This document shows positions 9,287 to 16,096 of a stretch of 64,000 nt of DNA, piece after piece. The notes beneath the pieces are model-generated. The model ran no database searches and was not told where the DNA came from. It was given only the letters and a program-made list of their open reading frames with translations. The first letter of the stretch is position 1, and each line of letters opens with the position of its first letter. The stretch lies in assembly GCF_001044425.1 (NCBI RefSeq), contig NZ_LFML01000016.1, positions 88,057 through 152,056 on the forward strand, given 5' to 3'. Made by a program: the position numbers and the translations under genes. The DNA is from Streptomyces roseus (lineage in GTDB: Bacteria > Actinomycetota > Actinomycetes > Streptomycetales > Streptomycetaceae).

Positions 9287-9711
9287 CCTGTTGCCTCCAA
9301 CCGGGCGGCGGGCCGACGTCCGGGCTGCACGGGCGGCGTGGCTTCCAGGATGCTCCCCGGCGACCGGGCACGCCACACGGCTTCCGTGCCCGGCGGCCTT
9401 CACGACCCGGATCCCCGGCGGGCCGGCTCACGCAGGGCTTGCGCGGCCGGGTTTCGTCGCGCGTCGGCGGAGGCTGACCGGTTGCAACCAGGTGTTTCCG
9501 GCCCGCGGTGGTGAGAAGGGAGCCGCCTGGCGACAAACCACCCCGTCGCTGACCTGGGGCTTCCTCGCGGAGCGGAGGACAGCAGCCACGGCGGGGTCTG
9601 CCCCCGTGAGGTGCCGCTGTGCCGTCCAGTGCCGCCGGTCTGAAGGCCGACGGGCGCGTCCCGCGCACATCGGCCGATGATGGGAGTACGGCCGAACACG
9701 CGGAGCTGATC
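9287..9711. promoter_or_regulatory. 425-base divergent spacer
   Basis: Separates the leftward phosphatase and the rightward GNAT-AAA gene, so it should hold promoters for both. It contains a perfect 10-base palindrome GGTTGCAACC at 9480-9489. It also contains GGGAGTAC at 9682-9689, 22 bases before the GNAT-AAA start, the same octamer found upstream of the DUF5994 genes. I see no gene in it. Confidence 0.5.
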
Positions 9712-10980
9712 ATGACGGGTTGGCATGTCAGGGACTACGCCCAGGACGATCTCGAATCGGTACTCCGAGTCGACGCCGAGAGCGGCACGGCCGAAGAGCC
9801 ACCGCTCTTTCCGCTCTCGGACGCCGTGGCGGCCCTCCAGGCCCTCCACCCGGCGGTGGTGGCCACCGCGGACGACGTGGTGGTCGGCGCCGTGGTGAGC
9901 AGGGTGGACGGTGAACGGGCGTGGATCCTGCGCATCAGCATGGCGCCCGCCTGGCGGCACCAGGGTCTGGGCAGCGACCTGATCACGGCCCTGGAGCACC
10001 GGCTGTTCGCCGGTGGCGTCCGAACCGTGCACGCCGTCCTGCCCGACGGCGAGACCGGCGCCACCGCCTTGCACAACTGCGGCTTCGAGGCCCGTCCGGG
10101 CCTGGTCTTCTTCGAGAAGCGTGGGCGAGTGACCCCTCAGGCGGTCAGCATGCTCGCGTCGCTGGGAGCGGAGCTGCCGCCCGGGAATCTGTGGCAGAAG
10201 GTCGCCGGCATGCAGAAGGAGAAGGAGCTCATCGAGCGGCGCCTGGTCCTGCCACTGGCCCATCCCGAAATGGCCGCCCAGCACGGCGTGGAGCTGCCAC
10301 GGGCGGTGATGCTGTTCGGACCGCCCGGGACGGGGAAGAGCACGTTCGCGCACGCCATCGCCAGCCGCCTGCAATGGCCGTTCCTCGAACTGTTCCCCGC
10401 CCGGCTGGCCGCCGAGTACGGGCTGGCGAGCGGGCTGTACCGGCGCTTCGACGAGATCGCCGGGCTCGACCACGTCCTGGTCTTCATCGACGAGGTCGAG
10501 GAGATCGCCGGAACCCGGAGCGGTGCGGACGCGACCGCGGTCGGCGTCGTCAACGAACTGCTCAAGGCGATCGTCCGGTTCCGGGGCCAGGACGGGAGGC
10601 TTCTCGTCTGCGCCACGAACGACGTGACCACCCTCGACTCCGCGTTCCTACGGCACGGCCGTTTCGACTACGTCCTGCCGATCGGCCCCCCGGACCAGCG
10701 CGCGAGGACTGCGCTGTGGGAGAGCTACCTGACCCGGGCGGGAGCGCAGGCCGACAGTGCGGCGCTGGCGTCAACCAGCGAGGGGTTCACCCCCGCCGAC
10801 ATCGCCCATGTGGCACGCACCGTCTCCCAAGTCCAGTTCGAGCACACCTTCGACACCGGGACCCGGGCCCGCCCCACCACGGAGGACTACCTGCGCACCA
10901 TCGGCGAAACCAGGCCCACGGTCAGCGCGGCCATGGCCCAGGAGTTCGCCCAGCAGACCGAGAAGTTCGCCCGTGTATAG
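9712..10980 (+). CDS. fused GNAT acetyltransferase and AAA+ ATPase
   Basis: A 422-residue two-domain protein. Residues about 1-140 are a GNAT acyltransferase, with the acetyl-CoA loop in RISMAPAWRHQGLGSDLI and the C-terminal TALHNCGFEARPG. After a linker (KVAGMQKEKELIERRL), residues about 185-400 form a AAA+ ATPase: Walker A GPPGTGKST, Walker B VFIDEVEEI, sensor 1 CATNDV and the SRH arginine region FLRHGRFDYVLPI, then a small helical lid. It resembles the p97/FtsH/Bcs1 side of AAA, without protease or membrane segments. The first ATG of the wider frame (9619) adds sequence without homology; ATG 9712 has GGAG six bases upstream. The role is unknown. Remodelling of an acylated protein is one possibility. 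Confidence 0.85.
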   Translation: MTGWHVRDYAQDDLESVLRVDAESGTAEEPPLFPLSDAVAALQALHPAVVATADDVVVGAVVSRVDGERAWILRISMAPAWRHQGLGSDLITALEHRLFAGGVRTVHAVLPDGETGATALHNCGFEARPGLVFFEKRGRVTPQAVSMLASLGAELPPGNLWQKVAGMQKEKELIERRLVLPLAHPEMAAQHGVELPRAVMLFGPPGTGKSTFAHAIASRLQWPFLELFPARLAAEYGLASGLYRRFDEIAGLDHVLVFIDEVEEIAGTRSGADATAVGVVNELLKAIVRFRGQDGRLLVCATNDVTTLDSAFLRHGRFDYVLPIGPPDQRARTALWESYLTRAGAQADSAALASTSEGFTPADIAHVARTVSQVQFEHTFDTGTRARPTTEDYLRTIGETRPTVSAAMAQEFAQQTEKFARV

Positions 10981-11007
10981 GACCTGTGTCGGGGCCTGTC
11001 TCTCGGA

Positions 11008-11289
11008 TCAGGCCGAGCCCGCCGTCCCTTCCTCCTCGGCCTCCATGTGCCGGATTCCCTCGTGGGTGAGGGTGACCATCGCCGGGGTGTTGCCGGGTTC
11101 CCAGTCGACGGTGATCAGTCCTTCGCCCGCCAGGTAGGTGCAGGCGGCGGCCAGGTCCTGTTCCGGTACGTGGAGGTCGCGCCGCAGCTGTGCTCCGGTG
11201 GTGCCGAGGAGGCGGTTGCCCTCGACGGCTTCGTACAGGACCCGGAGCACCTGGTCGCGGTAGGTCTTGCGTTCGCGCAGTGTGGCCAT
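11008..11289 (-). CDS. small winged-helix protein
   Basis: A 93-residue protein with a single helix-turn-helix fold. The helices are RDQVLRVLYEAVEGN, LGTTGAQLRRDLHV and EQDLAAACTYLAGEGLI, then a wing (ITVDWEPGNTPAMVTLT) and a short acidic tail. It lacks a sensor domain, so it may be a stand-alone DNA-binding or protein-interaction module. AAAGGA precedes the ATG. It is the last gene of a leftward run of four small genes beginning at 12481 and ends 27 bases from the GNAT-AAA stop. Confidence 0.68.
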   Translation of the reverse strand: MATLRERKTYRDQVLRVLYEAVEGNRLLGTTGAQLRRDLHVPEQDLAAACTYLAGEGLITVDWEPGNTPAMVTLTHEGIRHMEAEEEGTAGSA

Positions 11290-11347
11290 GACCGCGTCCT
11301 TTGTGTGTGTGGGGGGTGGAGTGGGCTCTGGTGCCGGTCGGGGCTTC

Positions 11348-11614
11348 TCAGATCTCGTCGGAGTGTGCGCCGGTGCCGGCGGAGGGCCTGATGGCGGCAG
11401 GCCGGGAGCGGTCGAGGCTCGCGGGTGTCGCCGTGTCCACGGTGAGGTGCAGGCGGGTGTCGCCGTCGAGGGCGGGGTAGCTGCGCTGTTCCGCGCCTGC
11501 GAAACAGCGGCGGAGCGCCTCCGCGACCGCTCGGGCGGCTTCGGGCGTGTGCGCGATGATCCGGACCTCGGCGTGCCCGAGCGAGGGCAGTGTCTGGGTC
11601 TCGATGAACTTCAC
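11348..11614 (-). CDS. small hypothetical protein
   Basis: An 88-residue protein starting at GTG 11614 (AAAGGGAA upstream), reading VKFIETQTLPSLGHAEVR. It has an alternating beta-alpha-beta pattern (EVRIIAHTPEAARAVAEALRRCF, then DTRLHLTVDT) like a small ferredoxin-like or ACT-type fold, and a disordered tail. I do not recognise a named family. The longer frame to 11815 adds no convincing sequence. It lies between the small membrane protein and the winged-helix gene on the same strand. Confidence 0.55.
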   Translation of the reverse strand: MKFIETQTLPSLGHAEVRIIAHTPEAARAVAEALRRCFAGAEQRSYPALDGDTRLHLTVDTATPASLDRSRPAAIRPSAGTGAHSDEI

Positions 11615-11711
11615 GTAGGCGTGTTCCCTTTCTGAGTGGGTGAGGAGGCCGGCGGATGCGGGGCGCCGAGGCGTCCCGCCCGCTGCCCCCGGTCGGAGGA
11701 AGGTCTGTTCC

Positions 11712-11900
11712 TCACCGGTCGGCACCCGTGTGGTGGGCTCGACGACCGGTGTCGTCCGGCAGGCCGGGAGGCCTCGGCAGGGGGTCGCTGAAGCGGTAGG
11801 CCTCGATCCGCGCATCGTGCTGGGCGTTCAGCAGGTGGATCCAGCGCATCCCGATGCCGATCATGAAGATGATCACCGCGATGAGGACGACGGTCTCCAC
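11712..11900 (-). CDS. small single-span membrane protein
   Basis: About 62 residues: one N-terminal membrane helix (ETVVLIAVIIFMIGIGMRWIHLL, in full about residues 2-24) and a polar cytoplasmic tail with AQHDARIEAYRFSDPLPRPP. GTG 11900 has GGAGG eight bases upstream, and that site overlaps the end of the DUF5994 gene. GTG 11915 is an alternative that would overlap the upstream stop. Tight packing suggests translation from the DUF5994 mRNA. Confidence 0.58.
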   Translation of the reverse strand: METVVLIAVIIFMIGIGMRWIHLLNAQHDARIEAYRFSDPLPRPPGLPDDTGRRAHHTGADR

Positions 11901-11905
11901 GGAGC

Positions 11906-12481
11906 TCACCTCCACCCGTTTCCGGACAGCGGCAGGGCGCTTCGGCCCATCGGCTCCCCGAAGGGGGACATGCAGGCCCCGCCTTCACCCTCCCAGGTGG
12001 CTTCCCGGCGGCGGGCGTCGCGGATGCCGCGCCCGATGACGGTTTCGTTGGCCATCAGGACGTCTGCGGCCAGGACGCTGCCAGGGATCGCGGCGGCGGC
12101 CATCAGCCGGGCCGCGGCCGCGGGCTCGGTCTCGGGCGGGATGACGAGGAGGTCCCAGCGGCCGACGGTGTAGGAGAGCAGGATCAGCTTGTCAGGGTCC
12201 TGCTCGGTGAACCAGCCCACGTGCAGCGTCCGCCCGTCCACAGCAACCGTGTGGGGGATGACCGGCCAGCGGGCGGGATTCACGGTGACGCGGGTGATGC
12301 GCCCCCAGGCCTCGTCCAGTGCGGCGGCGAGCGCCGGAAGCTCGGCTTCGAGGTCACGTGAGTGGGGCCACCAGGCCCCGTCCAGCTGACCGGCGAGGGT
12401 GGTCTTGGGGGTGAGGGACAAGCGGGCCGGGACTACTGCGGCGAGGTCGCGGGGCGCGGTCCGGTCGAGGGTGGTGGTCAT
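11906..12481 (-). CDS. DUF5994 family protein
   Basis: An intact 191-residue DUF5994 member, a family known mainly in Streptomyces and of unknown function. It has the conserved LTPKTTLAGQLDGAWWPHSRDLEAELPAL stretch (quoted here in parts: LTPKTTLAG and DGAWWPHSRDLEAELP), ITRVTVNPARWPVIP, HVGWFTEQDPDK and [17 protein letters not shown]. There is no signal peptide or membrane helix. It is the first gene of a leftward run with three other small genes and shares its upstream block with the frameshifted copy at 7344. It is divergent from the third member at 12762. Confidence 0.82.
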   Translation of the reverse strand: MTTTLDRTAPRDLAAVVPARLSLTPKTTLAGQLDGAWWPHSRDLEAELPALAAALDEAWGRITRVTVNPARWPVIPHTVAVDGRTLHVGWFTEQDPDKLILLSYTVGRWDLLVIPPETEPAAAARLMAAAAIPGSVLAADVLMANETVIGRGIRDARRREATWEGEGGACMSPFGEPMGRSALPLSGNGWR

Positions 12482-12529
12482 GGAGTGGACCTGCCCCCGG
12501 ACTGCCCGTCAGCAGTCCGGTTTTTAGGC

Positions 12530-12581
12530 GATCGCCGGAAATGACACCCGCGTGAAAGCCGGTGTGCGAAGTACTCCCGGT
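12530..12581 (-). promoter_or_regulatory. conserved promoter block of the DUF5994 operon
   Basis: Gap-free match to 7943-7994. The minus strand carries CCGGGAGTAC (12571-12580) about 90 bases before the start codon. A reverse copy, GCGGGAGTAC, faces the opposite gene at 12658-12667, so the 280-base spacer has outward-facing copies of one element. Confidence 0.55.
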
Positions 12582-12657
12582 GCTTTCACTGTACGCCTGT
12601 TCGGCTGGCCATGGCCGATCTGACCAGGCATTTTTCCGGCGGGCGGCGGAGCGGGCG

Positions 12658-12667
12658 GCGGGAGTAC
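12658..12667 (+). promoter_or_regulatory. GGGAGTAC element upstream of the third DUF5994 gene
   Basis: GCGGGAGTAC lies 94 bases before the ATG at 12762, nearly the same distance as the copies before the two leftward DUF5994 genes. It matches no standard -10 or -35 box that I can name with confidence. Confidence 0.45.
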
Positions 12668-12761
12668 CGTGAAAGGACGACAGGCCCGCGCACGTCGCCC
12701 GACCGGCACCCATGCTGACCTGTGACGCAGTACCGCAGCACCCGTAGACGGGCGGACCCAC

Positions 12762-13277
12762 ATGGCTGACTCCGACATCCCCCACCCTTCCTCGCTGCTC
12801 CTGCCAGATGAGATCCACCAGGCGGTCAAACCGGGTACGGCCCTGCTGCGGCTGGAGACGACGCGGTCCCGGGAGGGGCTCCTGGACGGTGCGTGGTGGC
12901 CGCGCACGCGCGACATCGAGACCGAGCTGCCCGCCCTGATCACGGCGCTGACCGGGCACCTTGGGCCCATCGAACGGATCGGCCTGGACGGCACCGCCTG
13001 GCACAACATCCCTACCCGCTTGGTTGTCGACGACCAGGTCGTGCACCTCGACTCCGACCCGGTCGGAGACGACACCGTGCTCATCACCCGCGGCCACAAC
13101 GACCACTTCGCGCTGCTGGTGGTCCCCCCGGACACCACCGCCGACGCCGCCCGCGAAGCGATGGCCCGCGCCGTCCGCGCCGACAACGTCACCCAGGCCG
13201 CACAGATCCTCATCGCCACCACAACCGAATGCACGGGCGGCGGCCCCACCGACCCGGCGGTCTTCCCGAAGCCTTAG
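12762..13277 (+). CDS. DUF5994 family protein, second subtype
   Basis: A 171-residue member of the same family, but of a distinct subtype: LLRLETTRSREGLLDGAWWP, RTRDIETELPALITAL, HLGPIERIGLDGTAWHNIPT, then HNDHFALLVVPPDTTADAA. It lacks the HVGWFTEQ motif; the equivalent strand is VVHLDSDPVGDDTVLITRGH. It is much closer to the broken copy at 18250-18667 than to the leftward pair. Its 3' end overlaps the stop codon of the convergent hydrolase remnant by four bases. Confidence 0.8.
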   Translation: MADSDIPHPSSLLLPDEIHQAVKPGTALLRLETTRSREGLLDGAWWPRTRDIETELPALITALTGHLGPIERIGLDGTAWHNIPTRLVVDDQVVHLDSDPVGDDTVLITRGHNDHFALLVVPPDTTADAAREAMARAVRADNVTQAAQILIATTTECTGGGPTDPAVFPKP

Positions 13278-13654
13278 CGGCCGAGGTACGGCTCGACGGC
13301 CGCGGCGGCGGCCTCGGCGGACTCTTCCGGTGCGTAGTGCCCCGTGTTCGGGAGCACCTCCAGCTGGGTGTTCGGATACCACTGCATCCAGGGGGCCCGC
13401 AGGGCCTCGGAACGCTCCGTCGTATGGGCGAGGCGGGGTCTCGCCGGGAACAGCACCGTCGGTCGGAGCAGGTCCAGAGCCTTCTCGGTGCACCGGTGGG
13501 AGTGTGCGCCACTCGCCCCATCCGGCATCAGAGGGTCGAAGAGGTCGCTTTGGTGCGCGAGCATGGTCCAGGCAGGAAAGGGACATATTGATGGGCGAAT
13601 GCTTTCACCCAGGTAACGGTACGGTGCGGGTTTCCTTGTTGCCGCCACGCCCAC
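13274..13654 (-). pseudogene. C-terminal fragment of an alpha/beta hydrolase
   Basis: The last 70 or so codons read like the end of an alpha/beta hydrolase: LLRPTVLFPARPRLAHT, then WYPNTQLEVLPNTGHYAPEE with the catalytic-histidine region NTGHYAPEE, and AAAVEPYL at the end. The nucleophile elbow and the first two thirds are absent. The upstream part of the frame has no homology I can see. It is probably a truncated gene brought in or cut by rearrangement. Confidence 0.6.
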
Positions 13655-13978
13655 TCACTCCAGATCTCGTCGAATCACTGGAATGGCGGCACTTTCACAT
13701 GTGCGCCGGGGTGGGATTGTCGGACTGATTTGAGGCCGATGGCCCACATAGGGGTAATGACACCCCTACGCCCGGGCATGACATCGGATGACCATCCATA
13801 TGAACTCAGATATTAAGGGCGCATATTACGGTGCTCCGTCCTCAATCACGGGCCTCGCCCTGCCGCTTGAAATCGGTGCACCCAATTGCCCGCGTAATAT
13901 GCCATCTCACTAGTACGGCTTCCCGGGCAATCGGTTAGGGCCCGGCACGCCACGGCCCCCACAGAAAATGGCCTCTCG
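13655..13978. promoter_or_regulatory. AT-richer regulatory region of the ice-binding-like gene
   Basis: This 324-base spacer is visibly richer in A+T than its surroundings. It carries a 7-bp inverted repeat TAGGGGT/ACCCCTA (13749-13768). It also carries two perfect 10-base inverted half-sites, GCATATTACG at 13821-13830 and CGTAATATGC at 13893-13902, 62 bases apart. TTGCCC then TAGTAC near 13887-13917 is a weak promoter candidate. I see no gene here. Confidence 0.5.
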
Positions 13979-15241
13979 ATGAAGCTGAGATTTCCTCAAG
14001 CGGCTCGACTCCGTCCTCTGTCCGGCTGGCTGGCCTCGGCCCTTGCCGCAACAGTTGCCGCTGCGATGGTCGCCACGACGTCGACGCCGGCGTCGGCCAT
14101 CGCAACACCCGTACCTCTGGGCACGACCGCCAGTTACTCCGTTCTGGCAGGTCAGGGAGTCACCAACACCGGCCCCTCAGTGATCAGCCACGATCTCGGG
14201 ACGCACCCGAACCCGGCCATCACCGGGTTCCCGCCCGGCCTGGTGCTCGGTGCCGTGCACGCAGCGGACGCTGCGGCCCTCCAGGCCAAGAGCGATCTGA
14301 CCGTGGCGTACAACAATGCGGCGGGTCAGGCCCAGGACTTCGCACTTGCGGCGGGGATCGGCGCGGGCCAAACGCTGCTTCCGGGCGTCTACAAGGCTAC
14401 GTCCGGTGTCGGACTCACCGGCGACCTGATCCTGAACGCCGGGGGAGACCCCAACGCGGTGTGGGTGTTCCAGATTCCGGAAGCCCTGACGACGGCATCC
14501 TCCAGCCGGGTCCTGCTCACGAACGGCGCTTCGGCGTGCAACGTGTTCTGGCAGATCGGGAGTTCGGCGACCCTCGGTACCGACTCCACCTTCGTGGGCA
14601 CCATCATGGCTCTGACCTCGATCTTCGTGACAACGAGGGCGAACATCGAGGGCCGGGCGCTGGCCCGTAACGGCGAGGTGACGCTCGACAACAACCGGAT
14701 CTTCCTCGGGACGTGCGCGACCGGCGGCACGGGTGGAACGACGACCGGCACCACCACCGGCACCACGACTGGCACCACGACCGGCACCACGACCGGCACC
14801 ACGACTTCGGGTGCGACCTCGGGCGTCCTTGGCGGCGTGCTCGGTGGCGTGACGACGGGAGGCGGCCTCCTGGGCGGCCCGATCGCCAGCCTCGTGACGG
14901 GCGGCACCTCGGGGAACATCTCCGGCAACACCTCGGGGAACGTCGCGGGCAATACGACGGGAGCGAGCACCGCGGGGAACACCACGGGCGGTAACACCAC
15001 CGGTGGAAGCATCACCGGCGGGAACGTCACGGGCGGGAACGGCGGCAAGCCCGGCCACCAGCACGGCGGCAAACCCGACCACGAGCACGGCGAGGGACCC
15101 GGCAAGCCCGACCACGAGCACGGCGAGAAGCCCGGCAAGCCCGACCACGAGCACGGCGAGAAGCCCGGCAAGCCGGGCTACGGCGAGCACTACGACCACG
15201 ACTACGGATACGGCAGCAAGCCCATGAGCACCGAGGGCTAG
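13979..15241 (+). CDS. secreted ice-binding-like protein (DUF3494) with repeat tail
   Basis: A 420-residue exported protein. Signal peptide: basic start MKLRFPQAARLR, hydrophobic core ALAATVAAAMVA, cleavage near TPASA/IA. Residues about 45-245 are the DUF3494 beta-solenoid seen in ice-binding proteins: SVLAGQGVTNTGPSVISHDL, ITGFPPGLVLGAVHAADA, then LTGDLILNAGG and VFQIPEALTT. After LGTC comes a low-complexity tail: six or so GTTT units, a GGVLGGV stretch, an Asn/Gly/Thr-rich segment (GNTSGNVAGNTTG) and KPDHEHGE repeats. There is no LPXTG signal or C-terminal helix. Many DUF3494 proteins are not proven to bind ice, so adhesion or a cell-surface role is also possible. Confidence 0.88.
   Translation: MKLRFPQAARLRPLSGWLASALAATVAAAMVATTSTPASAIATPVPLGTTASYSVLAGQGVTNTGPSVISHDLGTHPNPAITGFPPGLVLGAVHAADAAALQAKSDLTVAYNNAAGQAQDFALAAGIGAGQTLLPGVYKATSGVGLTGDLILNAGGDPNAVWVFQIPEALTTASSSRVLLTNGASACNVFWQIGSSATLGTDSTFVGTIMALTSIFVTTRANIEGRALARNGEVTLDNNRIFLGTCATGGTGGTTTGTTTGTTTGTTTGTTTGTTTSGATSGVLGGVLGGVTTGGGLLGGPIASLVTGGTSGNISGNTSGNVAGNTTGASTAGNTTGGNTTGGSITGGNVTGGNGGKPGHQHGGKPDHEHGEGPGKPDHEHGEKPGKPDHEHGEKPGKPGYGEHYDHDYGYGSKPMSTEG
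14747..14806 (+). repeat. 12-base coding repeat (GTTT units)
   Basis: Five near-identical 12-base units of the form GGCACCACGACC encode consecutive Gly-Thr-Thr-Thr motifs that link the solenoid to the tail of the ice-binding-like protein. The array is in frame, so copy number can change without breaking the gene. Confidence 0.85.
15068..15166 (+). repeat. 33-base coding repeat (KPDHEHGE units)
   Basis: Three tandem 33-base copies encode GKPDHEHGEKP-type units, rich in histidine and acidic residues, followed by a partial GKPGYGEHYDHDYGYG end. The DNA copies are almost identical, implying recent expansion. The His/Asp/Glu pattern could bind divalent metal. Confidence 0.88.
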
Positions 15242-15276
15242 CCAGCGGACTGCACGAGGTCCGCTCACCGGACAGC

Positions 15277-15313
15277 GGCGCGCGGCGGAGCCCTTTCGAC
15301 TCCGTCGTGCGCC
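15277..15313 (+). terminator. hairpin between ice-binding-like and DUF5819 genes
   Basis: GGCGCGCGGCGGAG pairs with CTCCGTCGTGCGCC (12 Watson-Crick and two G-T-type positions) around a nine-base loop, 36 bases after the stop. It may end or attenuate transcription into the DUF5819 gene. Confidence 0.6.
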
Positions 15314-15376
15314 GCCGCCGGATCCAGCGGGAAACCCAGACGCGAGCAGTTGATATGAGAAAGACAGGGTGGGCCG

Positions 15377-16096
15377 ATGTCGAGCAGAATTGAATCAGCG
15401 GCCGTGAAGGAACTCCGGGTGTCCGATTCTGATCCGGCCCCCCGGGCGCGTCACGATGAAGCGGCCACGCCGTGCCGGCAACCCCGGCGTTCCCGTCAAC
15501 TGGCAGTGCTACTGCGAACCGTCGTGGCCCTGTGCCTGGCGACGACTCTGACCCATGTGGTTCTGGTGTTCCTCCACGTGGCTCCCCCCAATGCCGTCTC
15601 GAAGCGGTACGGCCCACAGATCAACGCATGGGTGTACCCCCTCTTCGAGCAGAATTGGCGGCTTTTCGCCCCGGATCCCGACTCCGTCAACCGGCGCATT
15701 CTCGCGAGAACCGCACGCACTGCCCCGGACGGTGCGACTCAGGTGAGCAGCTGGGTCGATCTGACAGCCGTGGACAATTCCGCGGTCAAACACAACGTGT
15801 TCCCGAGCCATACGACACAGAATCTCTTGCGCCGCGCCTGGACCTCCTACGTCGACACGCACGGCGCAGACGACAGGACAGACTCGGATCGCGCCGTGAT
15901 GATGCAGAAGTACCTGCGCAACATCGCTGCGGACCGGGTCGCCGCCCACGACCAAGGCGCCACCTTCGGCTTCATCCAGCTTCGTGTCCTCACGTTGCCC
16001 GTCGCCGCGCAGGGCGCAGCAGCGGGCAACCGCCCGCCGACGCCCGCCGAAGAGCGGCTTCTGCCCTGGTGGAAGGTGACCCCCCGTGGGAACTGA
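15377..16096 (+). CDS. DUF5819 family protein
   Basis: A 239-residue protein with a disordered, basic N-terminal 40 residues, one membrane helix (about 42-66, LLRTVVALCLATTLTHVVLV) and an extracytoplasmic domain. The domain opens with the family hallmark PLFEQNWRLFAPDPDSVNRR. DUF5819 is found in actinobacteria next to HTTM proteins. The FxQNWxLFAPxP pattern recalls the SdpA-type partners of SdpB, an HTTM protein needed to mature the Bacillus SDP toxin; that link is inference. The stop overlaps the start of the HTTM gene by 11 bases, indicating translational coupling. Confidence 0.83.
   Translation: MSSRIESAAVKELRVSDSDPAPRARHDEAATPCRQPRRSRQLAVLLRTVVALCLATTLTHVVLVFLHVAPPNAVSKRYGPQINAWVYPLFEQNWRLFAPDPDSVNRRILARTARTAPDGATQVSSWVDLTAVDNSAVKHNVFPSHTTQNLLRRAWTSYVDTHGADDRTDSDRAVMMQKYLRNIAADRVAAHDQGATFGFIQLRVLTLPVAAQGAAAGNRPPTPAEERLLPWWKVTPRGN

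Noticed and set aside
15068..15166. Possible CRISPR-like repeat array
   Set aside because: The 33-base units are directly adjacent with no spacers and encode a regular peptide repeat.
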